In this document: positions 25,400 through 37,730 of the stretch, in pieces
Layout of the letters: every line of letters starts with the position of its first letter
Numbering within the stretch: the stretch's first letter is position 1
DNA from: Embiotoca jacksoni
Taxonomy: Eukaryota; Chordata; Actinopteri; Embiotocidae
Direction: 5' to 3'
Length of the DNA: 64,000 nucleotides
Assembly (NCBI GenBank): GCA_022577435.1
Contig: JAKOON010000006.1
Span: 18,815,001-18,879,000 of the forward strand
Position numbers and translations under genes: made by a program
Notes under the pieces: generated by a model
What the model was told of the DNA's origin: nothing
Database searches by the model: none
What the model saw: the letters and a program-made list of their open reading frames with translations, nothing else

Positions 25400-28300
25400 A
25401 GAGGGGGAAAAAAGGAAAAGAGAAAGAGGGCGTTTTTTTGTTTTTTTTCTTCTTTTTCTTCTTCTTCTCGGATCGATCGCTAATTACACCTGGCGTGGTC
25501 CTTTAATTCAGCCCTGTCAAAACAATGTGGCCGAAGCTAAACTGGCGCGTGGAAATAGCCCCGTGATTGATAGGCCAACTCCATTAAATTCGTCGGAATA
25601 TAACCTGTCTGTGTGGTGTTGTTGTTGTTGTTGTTGTTGTTGTTTTGTTTTGTTTTTTTAAGAGAAAACACGTTTTCTTCTAACTTCAACGAAATATCAC
25701 CCCTCTCTCCCGCTGTCTGCTCCCTCTCTCTGTCTTTCCCTCGTGCACGGGCGCGCGCTCCCGCGTCGTGTGTGTGTAAGTGTTTTACAGGGGCATTCAG
25801 GGCCAGATTGATCCAATAACAGCGCCTTTATCACCCCCCCTTTTCCTGAGCTGTCACATCGCATTTTAAACTACAAGCCTCTCTCCATCTCCCCCTCCCC
25901 TCCAAGCACACACACACACATCACACAAACCTTAATGCGTTAGTCGACCAAAGCCAAACTCAACATTCATTATTTCGATTTTTCACCTGAACAGCTTACA
26001 CCAATGTTTAGTTGTAAAGTGGATCGTAGCCTACACGATGTTTCCAAGGATTCAATAAGTAGACTCCAACTGAGCATGTGTCGTTTATCCTCAAGGCACC
26101 CATGATTTGAACAAGAATCCTTTGCAACGTTGCAATTTTTTTTCTGGTTTCCTTCCTTGTTTATGCAAAAATTAAACAAGATAATGGCACACGAAAGCAT
26201 GTTCTTATAACAAAGAATATTGGACACATTTTTATTAATATTAACATACAAAAGCTCACAAATATAGACAGAAGCATTTAAAATAGACTATATTGAAATA
26301 GGCTATATTAACTGAAATACTGAAGAAAATAAAGTAATTAACCCAAAACCCCAAAAAAGTTTTACTTCAATATCTATTTAGTAGCATTTCTGGGTCTTTT
26401 GATGCTCATTAATTTGTCAATCTGTCATGGAATTACAGCCGTTCAAATTAGGAAATTATATCCTCATTGATTTAAAAGTTTAGTTTAAAAGTTCACTTTA
26501 GATCCTTGAAATAAGAGCGATGACCAAACAGTTTTTACCTCAAGATCTTTCATTTGTAACTTGTCAAGTGGGCAGGCTCCATTTGCTGATGTGATTCAAT
26601 CGAAAGCCCCACAATACTTTCGGATCTTGAGGAGAAGCACTTTTGTTAAGAATGAACTTTGAAACTCAGTTTTTAACTCAAAGACAAAAAAACAACTAAA
26701 TCCACCCCTTTTTAGATCAGCTGGTGTTATTCCAGTGTTTTGCTTCCTTCAGAGAAAAACTGCCACTAACAGATGAAAGCAAAGAGCACTGTAATATGAT
26801 TTAAAGGTACCCTGCAGATTTTTGTAATTAAAAAAAAAAAAAAAAAAAAAAACTTGCTGTATGATAAAGTTTATCAATGAGGTCGATCAAACTCTTAAAA
26901 AAAATATTGCTCCAGAACTAGCTGTAAAAATGCTTGCCAAAATTCCACACGGGCCTCTCAAGTGATCCAGTTAATACTCATAAGTAGAAGTGTTGGTTAA
27001 TCCAAGCAGACATGCTAAAGGGATTCAACCTACCCGCTCTGAGTATATGTATATTTATATGGTATTTTGTGCAATACCTGTTTTATTGAAGTAATAAATA
27101 AACAATCATGAAGTAACAACTATTAAGTCAGTGTAATTGTAATAGAAAACTATCAATGGAAAACTCAAAGCCTTGTATGGACTACTGATATACTGTAAAA
27201 CATGTGCATACTGATTCCAACACTGCTTGTCAAAACAGAATCATTCGGTAGGTTTTACCTTCTACAAACACCCACAACATCAAAACAACTCAAGTTGACA
27301 ATTAACAGCACTTCAGTCGGACCGGCAGATAAAGTTACTTTGCACAGTTTTATTTCCATTTCTCGCTACTTCCTGTTGTAGTCCTGAGGTGTTGTACTTG
27401 ACTGAAACGACTTTAACGGCTAAAGTATAATTTTAATATAAGCAAGAGGTTTACTAATGCGATTCACCGTATGATGTCACTCAGCCTAGTAGGCTTCATT
27501 ACCTCCCCGGCAGAGATAAACAATAGCCTTGGACTGCATGGAGCTACTTTTTTTTTTTTCCTGTTCTAAGTAGAAAAATAGACGCTTTAATAAAAAAAGA
27601 AGTGTCTGCAATAATCTCGAAGAAAGTGCAGAAAAAAAAAAAAAAAAGACACTTAATAGCACGCAAAGGCCTGTTGGAAGAAGTTCAATAATTTGGGCTG
27701 TTGGGTCAAAGTATTCAGATCAGGGTCCTCACAAGCTGGTCTTTCTCAGCCATGTGTGAGTGGGAGTTGTGAGCCGTTGGGAAAGAAAAACAGGTAATCA
27801 TTTAAAAAAAAAAAACCCGAGATAGGACAATTTTTACCAAACAAAAACGACGGCTCTTCTTCAAAGTAGTGAGGGTACGCTCATGTAAAACATGTTGCTG
27901 CGTAAAACATTTGGTTTGATATTTATCAATAGCCACACAGAAAAAAACCCCAGCATGTAAGTCGCCAATAAGCATGCGGTTTGCAGCCATGATGACTTAA
28001 ACAACCAGCTAATCAGTTGCCTGACACACCAGTCTGCTTGGTGCTTTGCTGAGATGTGGGGGGTGGGGTGGGGGTGGGGGGGCTCTGAGGGACCAGCGGT
28101 TACGGCCCTGTGTTTGGAGATGCACATTTCAGAGGAACATTCGTGGCTCTGAGCGGTCGTAGTAAGTACAGCAGAGCGGCAAAGCTGCATGCTACCATTT
28201 TTGTGCTAACATGCCCAGATGTCCAGCGTGTGTCGGCCGTAGCGTTTACCAGTTTAGTGTATTTGTTTAAATAGTATTCAGCACAAAGTACAGCGTAGAA

Positions 28301-28980
28301 GTTTGGGAATAGGCTACGCACAAGAGATAGCTTTTTAGGCTATCTTTAACGTAAGTTTCCACGCAGGCGCAAATGTCCGTTTTTTTGGGGGTTTTTTGCG
28401 GTAAAGTTACAGACACAACCGCGATTAATCGGTAGGTTTTGAGTGAATGGATGAACCCAAGAAATAAGATACAATCTGCTGTTTTCACAATTACATTTTC
28501 AAGATTGGATGTTAAAAAAAAAAAACTTGGGAAAATCATGAGAAAAAAAAAAAAAGGTTCGCACAGCGCACGCACGATTACTGATGGGAATATCATTCAT
28601 TTTGCACAGATTTGATGATAGAATAAAATATCAGGTAGATTAAAAAAAATTTGATTGAATGAAAAGACAATGTAAAGATCTAAATCCATTTTGGAGACCA
28701 GAGGTGCCAGCAGAATATTTTGTCCCAATTCACGTTAGAGATGTTGAGCTATCTTGACCAACGTCGTCCATGCTACAACTGAAACATGTATCTTACGCAT
28801 GTTCTCTTCCAACTCTTGGCTTTGATTCATCTTTATGAAAAGTAACACGCTGCTTTTTACAGTGACCACCAAAACCATTTTACTAAAACCCAACAGAGCA
28901 CGTTTGGAGCAGTCTCTGGCGTCTGTCTGGTGGAGGTTAAAAAAAAGAAAAGAAAAAGGGGGGGGCAGGGGGGGGGGGTG
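25400..28980. other. Intergenic, no gene recognised
   Basis: AT-rich gene desert on the promoter side of uncx. It holds a GTT run (about 25617-25635), several A or T homopolymers, and a G-rich quadruplex-type stretch at 28058-28082. Frames of up to 109 codons at 27861-28596 show no domain or splice context. Confidence 0.45.
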
Positions 28981-28984
28981 ACTG

Positions 28985-29700
28985 CAATTAAAATTTGAAG
29001 TTATCCTATCGTGTTAAGGGTCTGGCCTAATGTGGGGGAAATGGTGCTCGAATTGAAGTGCGCATTAGAAAATGGAAAATGATAGGTTCTGAAATTTACA
29101 ATCATGGCACAGGCCAGGAGCAACGGGGTGTCCAGGTGGACATCTTTGGGGAAGCGATGCTGGGGGAGAGAGAGAGAAAGATTATACATATAAATTGTAA
29201 ACGGTGTCGCAGGGGCCAAATCTTGCCCGAGGCGGTGACTGCTTCATTTTGTGTTAAATTTCTTGACAGAAAGCCACCCGCGTGCTGGTGAATACTGAAT
29301 GGTAATCAGAGCTGGTTGAATAAGTGCCTCCCCCTCCCTCTTCCATTACTGTGAATTAATTCGACTTTATTTATCCAATTTCTGGAGCTGACAGAATGTT
29401 AATTTGAGTTGAGATTTCTCTCTGCTGTTCTGCCTGTGACCCGTAGCCCTGGGATTGGCGTGTTGTAATAACCTGAATCTTTCACCAGAAGCTCCGATAA
29501 TTGTTACCTTATTAGCATGTAAATTGTTTAATTAATATTATTATGAAGAACCATATAATCCCTCCGTTACTTGACCCCAAGTCCACACACGAGCAGGCTT
29601 TCTGCATTTCAATGTCTAGCTTTTAAATGGACTCTTTAATGTTGGCTGGTTGTCGGGCTGTTATAAACCCCCCTCTCCCCAATCTTAGTGCAACTTTGAA
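28985..29700. promoter_or_regulatory. Candidate conserved non-coding element
   Basis: Unique, balanced sequence, especially 29340-29640. It has homeobox/POU-type cores (GTGAATTAATTCGAC, TAAATTGTTTAATTAATATT), a CCAATTTCTGG box and few simple repeats. This is typical enhancer texture, with no coding evidence. Confidence 0.3.
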
Positions 29701-29881
29701 CGGCTTGAGAGGCTCTTTTTATGTCACCCCTTCTCTATCGCTCTCTTTTGCTCTCTCCATTTCCTTTTCATTTCTTTGCTGCTCTTTCTGATGTGTATTT
29801 ATTTTGCTGCTGCCAGTTTTGAACATCAAAATCCAACGCCTTCTTGTCATTTGCTTATAAAAGCTTTTTTTTTTACTCCTT

Positions 29882-29908
29882 TTTTTTTTTAAAGCCCCCC
29901 CCCCCCTC

Positions 29909-29942
<34 letters not shown>
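29882..29942. repeat. C tract and CA microsatellite
   Basis: A T-rich stretch, then about ten C residues, then about 15 CA units. Confidence 0.85.
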
Positions 29943-29944
<2 letters not shown>

Positions 29945-30930
29945 TCTTTCCCAGTGGCTGTGCGAGCCAAACACATGCAGTGCTCGATGAAAAGCAGCCC
30001 TTGACATGAGGTCCTAAGAGACCGCAGCATTTAAATTCGCTTTTCTTCCTTCCTCCTCCTTTTTCGCTGGGCACGAGTGACATTGTCAGATGCTAGCTTT
30101 AATTAACTTGATAATAAGATGGGCGACTCACACACAGGCCAGGGTTCGGCTTTCCTCGCCTCCAGCCCTCCTCCCCTCTCTCATCTCTCTGTGCAGGCAG
30201 CATCACTGAACCTCATCATTCAGGGAAGAAAAGATAAAAAACAAAACAAACCGGTCCCCACTGAGGTGACTAACTCCAAGCTGTTGTCATCAAAGATCTG
30301 AGGCGGCATCGTCACAAAAAACACCTCATAAGATTTTTAATTTGGTGAAAAAAGGGGTCAGAAGCTCCAGGGGAGGTAAAGGGGATCCCCATATTAAGAG
30401 CAAACCCCTTTTCTCAGCTGATATCTTTGGGAAATTTTACTGGATGAAGTCACTTTGCGGCTGTCCAAAACTAACGTGCAACATGCAGCTCATGCCACCT
30501 TTGAACCCCTGTTTGTATCTCTAAATAATATATGAAATAGTTCTATTTTTTTTTTCAATTAATCTGCTGGCACATTTGCAGTTTTTGTTCAAGTGTGCTT
30601 TCAGGAGACTTGTCTGCTTAAAACTTAAGCTCAAAAAAGAAATTTAAAAGGAATTTGTTGTCCAGTGTGAAGAATATGAACATCGTTGACCTTTTCATCG
30701 TATCTGAACAAGCAAACAGTTCCTCTTCTTTGAAACAGTTCCTATTAATAAAGGTGATATACTCAAACACATGTCACATTAAATTGACATCTTATTACAA
30801 TTAAAACAAATGAAAGAATAGATCAGTCACATGGAAAACTAACTACACCCCTACGTTCATTACACCTGCAAATCCATCACATTAGAATCAGGTTTAGAAG
30901 CATGATTAGAAGCTCATTAGGGAGTGTCAG
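29943..30930. other. Intergenic, no gene recognised
   Basis: No domain-bearing frame. The end of this stretch (from about 30750) may include the degenerate terminal part of the Tc1-like element that follows. Confidence 0.4.
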
Positions 30931-31790
30931 GTTGAACCTGCTGTACTCTTTGTTATCAAAGTGTGAGGTGTCATAATGCCAGGATATAAAGAGCCCACAA
31001 AAACCTTAAGAAAAAAAATGTTGTGGATGTGTACGAGTCTGGCAAGGGTTTTAGAAAAGATCTCCAAATTACTTGAAAAAAATAATTTCACTGTAAGAAA
31101 AATATCCTCTTAAAGTAGTGTAGATTTCACAGCTGCCAAGTTGTCCGGGACGGGCCGCCAAAATTTCATTACAGGATCTGCAGGGAACACTTACAGCTGT
31201 CGGTGTCAGTGTATGTGTCTACAATCAGAAAGAGATTGTAAAACCTTAGTCTGTATGGGAGGTGTGTCAGGAAAAAGCCGTTGCTGTCCAAAAAAACCCC
31301 ATTAAAACAAAAAAAACACAGTTTGCTAATAAATATATAAGCAAAGACCAGAGGCATCACAACTGAAGTTGTTTGTCCACAGTGACATTAGACACGTTTG
31401 ACACAGACCAAATGCTTTTTTGGGAGAAGACTGTGAAGCACGGTGGTGGTAGTGTTATGGTTTGGGGTTTCTTTACTGCCTCAGTCAATGGACAGATTGC
31501 AGTCATTTTGATTCAACAATTATTTGTGCATGGAATTAAAGAGTGCTTGAAGATAATGTTCAGCCCAAAAGTTGAACTGGAAGTGAACCTTTCAACAAGA
31601 TGATGATCCTGAGTGCACTAACAAATTCAACAAGGAATGGTTTAAAAAACGAAGAGATGAAGGGTTATGGTATGATCTAGTCCAATAAAAAAAGAACATT
31701 TTTGCATCTGAAGGAATTTTTCATGTAACACTGATATCAGAGACTGAGCTACAACACCTACAAGAAGTTAATTCTGCTAAAAGAGGGCAG
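30930..31790 (+). mobile_element. Dead Tc1/mariner-like DNA transposon, copy 1
   Basis: Cut-and-paste transposase relic on the plus strand. Fragments appear in the expected order but in shifting frames. First is MPGYKEPTKTLRKKM, like the N-terminal helix-turn-helix (about 30977). Next is the family signature TVKHGGGSVMVWGFF (31430-31474). Last is FQQDDDPECTNKFNKEWF (about 31590-31645), which corresponds to the second catalytic Asp block. Stops and frameshifts separate them, so no transposase can be made. Terminal inverted repeats were not convincingly located, so the ends are approximate. Confidence 0.82.
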
Positions 31791-32699
31791 TAGCGAACGT
31801 CTGAGGTCAAGGGTGTCAGCTTTTTTCACAGCAAAATGTTAGATCTATTTTTGTGGAGTAAATGATTGAAAAAGTGCATTTTTCTTGTGGCGTTGTCAAG
31901 TATCATTTTTATCTGTACTGTTTCAAAGAGGATCAAAAGTTTGCTTTTCCAAATATGTCAAAGAAGCCGGAAACCAGGAATTGTCACAAGATGTATTTCT
32001 TAATACATGACATATCATTATGCTTTATATTTTTTGTAAATGTGTATAAGTAAGTAAGTAAGTAAGTGTTCCAAACTCCTAAATATCCTGATATAATACA
32101 TACAATCCGATATATCCTCAAAATACCCATAAGCGGTTGCTTCAATAACAGAATGGCTTTTAATCTGCAACCATCACTGGGTAATTTTAATGGTCAGCCA
32201 TTGAGTCCGTTAGTTCATACGTCTTTCTTTGAACTTATTCACATTAAAGCTGGAGAGAATATTGATCTGAAAACTACCACTGTAACGTAATATAAGCTCT
32301 GTAGAAGTGTCTGAGTTCGGTCCCTGTTCTCATTGAACTTGGAGGAAATCTCTGTGTCTCCACAGTATCTATCTAAAAACCCAAGACTTATATTTTACTC
32401 AGACTTAGTAGCGGCTCCTCTCAACAAGCTGCCAAGGTATTAGCCTAATGCAAGGCTACTATATAATAGCCTTCCCCGATCCTTCATTCTACCAATTAGT
32501 ATAGCCAGGCATATATGTACGGTGTTGAGACTGGGAACTTTCTGACTGCCCAGTTAGAAAAGTAACTTCTAGAGAAATCTACCAGAAAGAGACAGAAAGT
32601 CAGAATTTTCAGAGATTTCTGCAACACGTTTCTTTGAGGGTCACTGGAGATTATGTGCTCCGGAGTGGGTTTGAGATTATCAGGTCACAGTCAACAAAA
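31791..32699. other. Intergenic, no gene recognised
   Basis: AT-rich sequence with a small TAAG run (about 32048-32066). It may include the 3' end of the Tc1-like relic. No gene is seen. Confidence 0.4.
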
Positions 32700-32885
32700 T
32701 CATTTTTCTCATTTTTGGATGGCAATGTTTTTCTGTTGGTCCATAGTTGGTCCAACATTTTGGTCCAGACTGAAATCTCAACAATTATCAGATGGATTTC
32801 TATGAATTTCTGCAGACATTCATAGTTCCCAGAAGATAAATCCTAACTTTGATGATATTGAGGTTAACATTTTTGGCTCTAAAAG
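32700..32885. repeat. Dispersed fish repeat ('aacaactggacggattgcca' family), copy 2
   Basis: The words 'ttggtccagactgaaat-tcaacaatta' and 'gacattcatagttcccagaa' match the same teleost repeat as 4540-4690, in the same orientation. It is diverged and truncated. Confidence 0.45.
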
Positions 32886-33069
32886 AAATATTTACACAAA
32901 TATTGTCAAGTTATCTAGCCCTTTCCTCCTCAAAAACAGGGTTGGGATTAGGGTGAGGAGGAAGCAGGTAGGTCGGATGATTTGATACAACTGCAGACTT
33001 GGGAGCAGCTCGTCACTGTGAGCATGTTAGCATTTAGCTGAATCCCAGATCTGCTGGAATAGCTGTAGG

Positions 33070-34130
33070 TTCTTGTTAGATATTGATCAGTCATTTACCA
33101 TCTATGGCCTCCATCAGGATCAGACAAACAGTTTATGAAAGACAAATTAGTTCACACTCTACCAGAAGAGTTTGGGTGTTAATCTTTGCTCAAGAGCTCC
33201 TTCGCCTTCATGGAGGGGTGAATTTCGATCTTATTTATCCTGCCAGTCCAGAAACCTTCCATCACAACTCCATTTTTTTTTTTATATGTGGAGAATACCA
33301 CAGCCGCCACACTGTGAACTACATATATATGCTACACTTGTGCACCACCCAATAGTAAACAAGTTCCTGACTAAATTCATTTTGGTCTTGCTATTTCAAC
33401 ATTTACCAAAGTTAATTTTAAACAAGGTTTGAGATTATTTAAAGTTCAGGTTGGAAATGATTAAATTATGATATTTATTTTTAAATATCAGACCTCAGAC
33501 TTCCTTTCAGATGTGTTCTTCAGTGAGACTACCTGTATGTGTCCAGAAAACGTTCAGCCTCGCCATGCAGGAACAGGGTGACAAGAGTGACAGTTTCTTA
33601 CCTGAAAACACATCACCAATCAAATACACTCTACATTCACATGAAGACACAGAAACACCATTCAGAAAAAAACTCAGCCCAAGACACCTCGTTCTTAGAG
33701 ACATTTTCAAACATGTCTGATGTACTAAGATAAACCTTTGACCATGTAGGTTACTCCACACAAGAAAGAGAATCTCCTTTGAGCCACAAAACCCTCAACA
33801 TGCCTCTGGAGAGGAGGAATCAAGTCATATTTATTTTTTAATTAGCAAACTAAGGTGAAGCAGTGGAGAGTTAATTACTCAATTACTGCCTGCTAGTTAA
33901 TTTTTAACTATCTGAAATGAAGTCAGTCATTATTTAGCTGATTGGTTGATAATTAAGAGTCTAATCTAAATTAATTGTTGGGAGAGGGTTTTTGATCCTG
34001 CAGTGCGTTTTGTGGAGCCTTAAACCAGGAAACTAGATGCCATTCCAATTAAAAGTGAAGGGATTTAATGTATTGATGTTTTGTTTTTTCCCCACAAATC
34101 TTTTTCCTGACACATAATAGAAGCTTTGAT
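33070..34130. other. Intergenic, no gene recognised
   Basis: Frames of 60-90 codons exist on both strands at 33083-33761 but overlap each other, lack domains and have no coding context. Nothing else is seen. Confidence 0.4.
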
Positions 34131-34134
34131 AATT

Positions 34135-34740
34135 TACAAAAAAAAGGAAAGACCCAATTTCCAGGCGAGCGCGTTTTAGCTCCTTCTCTCCACGCAATTA
34201 GAAACTTTTCCTCCATCTAATTATGAGCGTAATTGTGCCTCTGACAAAATATTGGGAGGAAATGCAAATTGTGGTTATTTTCTTTAATTTCACCTACTGT
34301 TTGATAGATTAAACATGATGCCTTTCAAATCTGAGTCCGTCAAAGTCTCTGTGTATTTAAAATGAAGTGGAACAAAAGCCAAACTTCCTCTGGAGCAAAA
34401 TTCCATTTCAATTAAAACTGACTTATCACCTTCTACTAAAACGTGCTTAATGTGCCCAAAATTGTCGATGCTTGAAAGAGTCCAAAGTGCCATTTTAATT
34501 GTTATCAGCGAGTCGGATCTCCCCCCTCTCTCTCCTTCTTCCCTCTTTCTTCTGCCCACCCTCCTTTTTCCTTGGCTGTCTTGGCACAAGCCGCACGGAA
34601 ATAGACCTAATTAACCCCCCAACCCGCAGGGAAATCCGCTATGCAAATTAACATTTTCAAAATATAGTAATTTGAGAAATGGTGACGCCAATTTTTCATG
34701 CTCCGGCTCGAAATATTTGCATACACATTTAGCAGCCCAA
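34135..34740. promoter_or_regulatory. Candidate conserved non-coding element
   Basis: Balanced, low-repeat sequence with AT cores (GCAATTAGAAAC, CCATCTAATTATGAGCGTAA) and a TATGCAAATTAACATTTTC octamer-type site near 34640. The 99-codon minus-strand frame lacks any domain. Texture evidence only. Confidence 0.3.
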
Positions 34741-34808
34741 TCAATACCTCCTTCCTCATCTCTTGATCATCTGCAACGCATGCGTACGTGTGCGCGCGCG
34801 CATGTCTG

Positions 34809-35033
34809 TGTGTGTGTGTGTGTGTGTCTGCGTGTGCGTGTGTGTGTGTGTGTGTGGGGGGGGGGGGGGGTAAAACAAATGCTCGGATGTGATGGGCATA
34901 TAGAGGTAGAATGGATCGGCCTGCTCGGCCACTGGCTGGCTACTGGAGCCCAACAAAACCATCTGCTGGGAGTGAAACGGTGGAGGGGAGCGGGGGGGGG
35001 GGGGGGGGCAACACCCCCCGCCCACACCCCCCC
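34809..35033. repeat. TG run, G15 tract, and G17/C-rich inverted pair
   Basis: A TG microsatellite (about 34809-34855) leads straight into G15 (34856-34870). About 120 bases later G17 (34992-35008) is followed, after five bases, by a C-rich stretch to 35033. All overlapping frames (Pro/His or Gly-rich) are artefacts. Confidence 0.9.
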
Positions 35034-35429
35034 AAGTCCCTTTCCCCTCCAAAAGGGCTCAGCTTAAAGCCGCTAAACGAGGAAAGATGTTTTAATTAGG
35101 AAGCAGGTTCACGCGCATCTCATTTAAATCACTTTAATGAATAGCTCAGTCAGAGTGGACCGTGTGCACTGAAACACAATGACTGATGCTGTTTGAAACA
35201 AAGGCCTTTTCTTCGGAGCTCTTTTTCCAAGTTTTGTTTTCTCAAACTAACTGAAGTCCTCATGTCTCCTAACCCTTATGATTTCACTTCAAAGTAAAAG
35301 CACCATTTTATCAGAGTATTCAAGTGTCAATAATCCATAAACATCCACACAGTGGAAGAACCAAAAATCCTGCATAAAACTCAAGTAAACCAAAACCTAT
35401 ACCCTAATTATTGCTCAATGGTGATCAAG

Positions 35430-35990
35430 TGGTAGGTCGTGACCCAAAAGCTGGTCGCTTGGCCATGTTTGAGTGGGTCGGTGGATTTGTGTGTAAAATA
35501 CCCCCCCCCAAAAAATTCAACCTTTGTTTTGAGGTCTACAAAACTTCTGTTGATGCGCTTTTATTTTGATTCAACATTTCTCATGATGCAGCAGCACGTA
35601 GCTATTTGCTACCTGACAAGACAGTATCAACTAAAACTCCATCACCACCTCTCTCATTCAAGCATTTGTAAACATGTTTAAGGGTCGATAAGGTATGCCC
35701 TTTTATTTAGAGCAAGAAAAGTCTGCCTTTTATGTCATATTTTACACAGGTCAATTTAGATTATTGTAAACTGATGAGCATCACCAGTTTAAACCTGTAT
35801 ATAACCTATGTATAAAAACGTTTGTTGCACTTTTCTTTAATTTATTTAATGTTTTTAACAGTACATGTAGGCACTGTGTATTACTGCACAATTTGTTTGT
35901 GAAATCAATTTGAGTGGCTCAAAAATGTTAAAGATTTGAGTCATGCCTGAGGAAAACTGTGGGTCCTGAGAGCCACTGTTACAACTGAAC
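35430..35990. repeat. Probable dispersed fish repeat ('gacccaaaagctggtcg' type)
   Basis: The left part ('gtcgtgacccaaaagctggtcg', 'agtgggtcg') and the right part ('gtgggtcctgagag') resemble a teleost repeat that I recall. Between them is AT-rich filler with TTTATTTA words. There is no coding content and no second copy in the window, so the call is recall only. Confidence 0.35.
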
Positions 35991-37480
35991 TCTGACAATC
36001 ACATGGATGAAGAGACAACAATAGGTTCAGGTACAGGCAGCACTGTTGGTTTCCTCACATGTAAACATGATGATACATAATCATTCCTGAGAGATGTGTG
36101 TAAATACACTCCTAAGACTTTTATATATTCTCTTTATTCGCACACATAATCCATAGGTTAAGCCATTGCACATATTAGGCATACCCATGTTTTTTTGGTC
36201 ATCTCTTATTGCACTGGCAGCAGTTTATCTCTGTTTATCCATCGTTTTTTGAGCGTGTCAAAGTACTTATGCTAAAAGATCAGTGTATGTCTGTGAGAGT
36301 ATCAGTCGTTCATCCAATTCTTACATAACAGCAGTGAAACAGACATAACGACTTGTATAGAGTCATTACATGTGTCAGTGACTTCGCTCAGTCATATAAA
36401 GGTTGGTTTGATTTCATGTGTTTTGTGCAGCTGTTTGACAACCTGAGCGATGCTGACACATCAAGTTATCCCGCTCATTATTTAGCATTGGTTTGCAATA
36501 TAAACGTTTGGGTTCAACCTGACAAAATTAGCATTACCTCCCCCCCGCCCCCCTTTTTGTTGACAAGTCACTGAATGCAGCATTCATACTACCTTTTTCC
36601 TTGTTATGGTTTGATATATGACATACAGCTCCACAGACATGATTTTAAATTTCCAAAAACCTGGGCCGAAACAGGAACCTCTGTGTTTGTGTTGCCCTTA
36701 AACCTCCGCAGACAGTCAAAGAAAGTGTGGCAGAAGCGAAGTGCTTTGAGTTCATATTTGTGTACTCTTTAGCCGTTAAACGCTCAAGTGACTCAACAGT
36801 GAGAAGGCTAAGCCCATTTTTAAGGAACTATGATGCTGCAAGACCCATCGGAGAGTTATTTTACATCTCAGTTAAAACCTGACTGATACTGTGCTTTCCT
36901 CTTTTCAAAAGTCAACTCTAATCGTGAAAAATATTGCTTTACTCTTCTTTTTTCATCAATGGATTCAAATTGCTTGTGCTAATCCTCCACTGCAGTATTC
37001 CCTTTGATACTGGCAGGTGATCTCTGTAATCACGTAATTATCATCATATCAATCACATCCCATCATATCACATCAAATTTAATAACATAACTGAATAATC
37101 AAGAAAGCTGTAACTTGTTCATTGGCATTGTAGACGCAACATCGCAGCAAAAGAAAGAAATAACTTTCTCTTTTACTGTAAAATGAAAGTTCAGTTGTCT
37201 TTGGTCGTAAAAAACAAACTGTTGTTTGTTTATTTCTTGCAGCTCTTTTTTTTTTTCTGCTAGACGTGACATCACGTAGTCGATGGCATGTGGTCAAAAT
37301 GGCAGGACAGTTTAGGCTATTAATGCTCAAAGATATCAGTGAGTGTGAGCAAATAATTTCACATTTAAACTGCCAGTCCACCGAGCTGAGCCTGACGATA
37401 CCCTCTGGAATAGCCCATCCTAACATATGCCTAATTGTTTACCACTGCTTGTTTACATAAATAGAAAATGCTTCAGGGGT
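35991..37480. other. Intergenic, no gene recognised
   Basis: AT-rich unique sequence. The 115-codon minus-strand frame at 37079-37426 has no domain that I recognise. No RNA gene is seen. Confidence 0.4.
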
Positions 37481-37484
37481 GGAG

Positions 37485-37730
37485 GGATGGGAGGAGTGGG
37501 GGGGTGAAGTGGGATGGGGGAGGGTGGAGTGGAGGGTTCAGAGTACATTATAAGACGGAGCTGGAGAATTAATAACAATTTGTGGCAAATAATTACTTAT
37601 CAATTAAAGCTGTTATCCTGCCTAATTAGGCGACGTTCATTAAATTCAGCCAATTTAAACCTTAATCAAAGTTAGCAGGGCCTGACAGTAGAGCGAGGAT
37701 CAGGGGAGGAGCGCCCCCAGGTGGAGGAGA
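37485..37730. promoter_or_regulatory. G-rich stretch, candidate conserved element and CTCF-like site
   Basis: G-rich repeats (37485-37535) border a balanced block (37545-37690) with many homeodomain cores (ATTAATAACAATTTG, TAATTACTTATCAATTAAAG, CCTAATTAGGCG). The block ends with GAGCGCCCCCAGGTGGAGG (37709-37727). That last sequence is close to the vertebrate CTCF consensus as I recall it (TAGCGCCCCCTGGTGGCCA). Confidence 0.35.

Noticed and set aside
31373..31603. Intact gene for the KHGGGSVMVWGFF protein
   Set aside because: It is a 76-codon remnant of a Tc1-like transposase with frameshifts on both sides.
37079..37426. 115-codon minus-strand frame
   Set aside because: Low-information sequence in AT-rich DNA, with no domain, no splice partner and no upstream signals.
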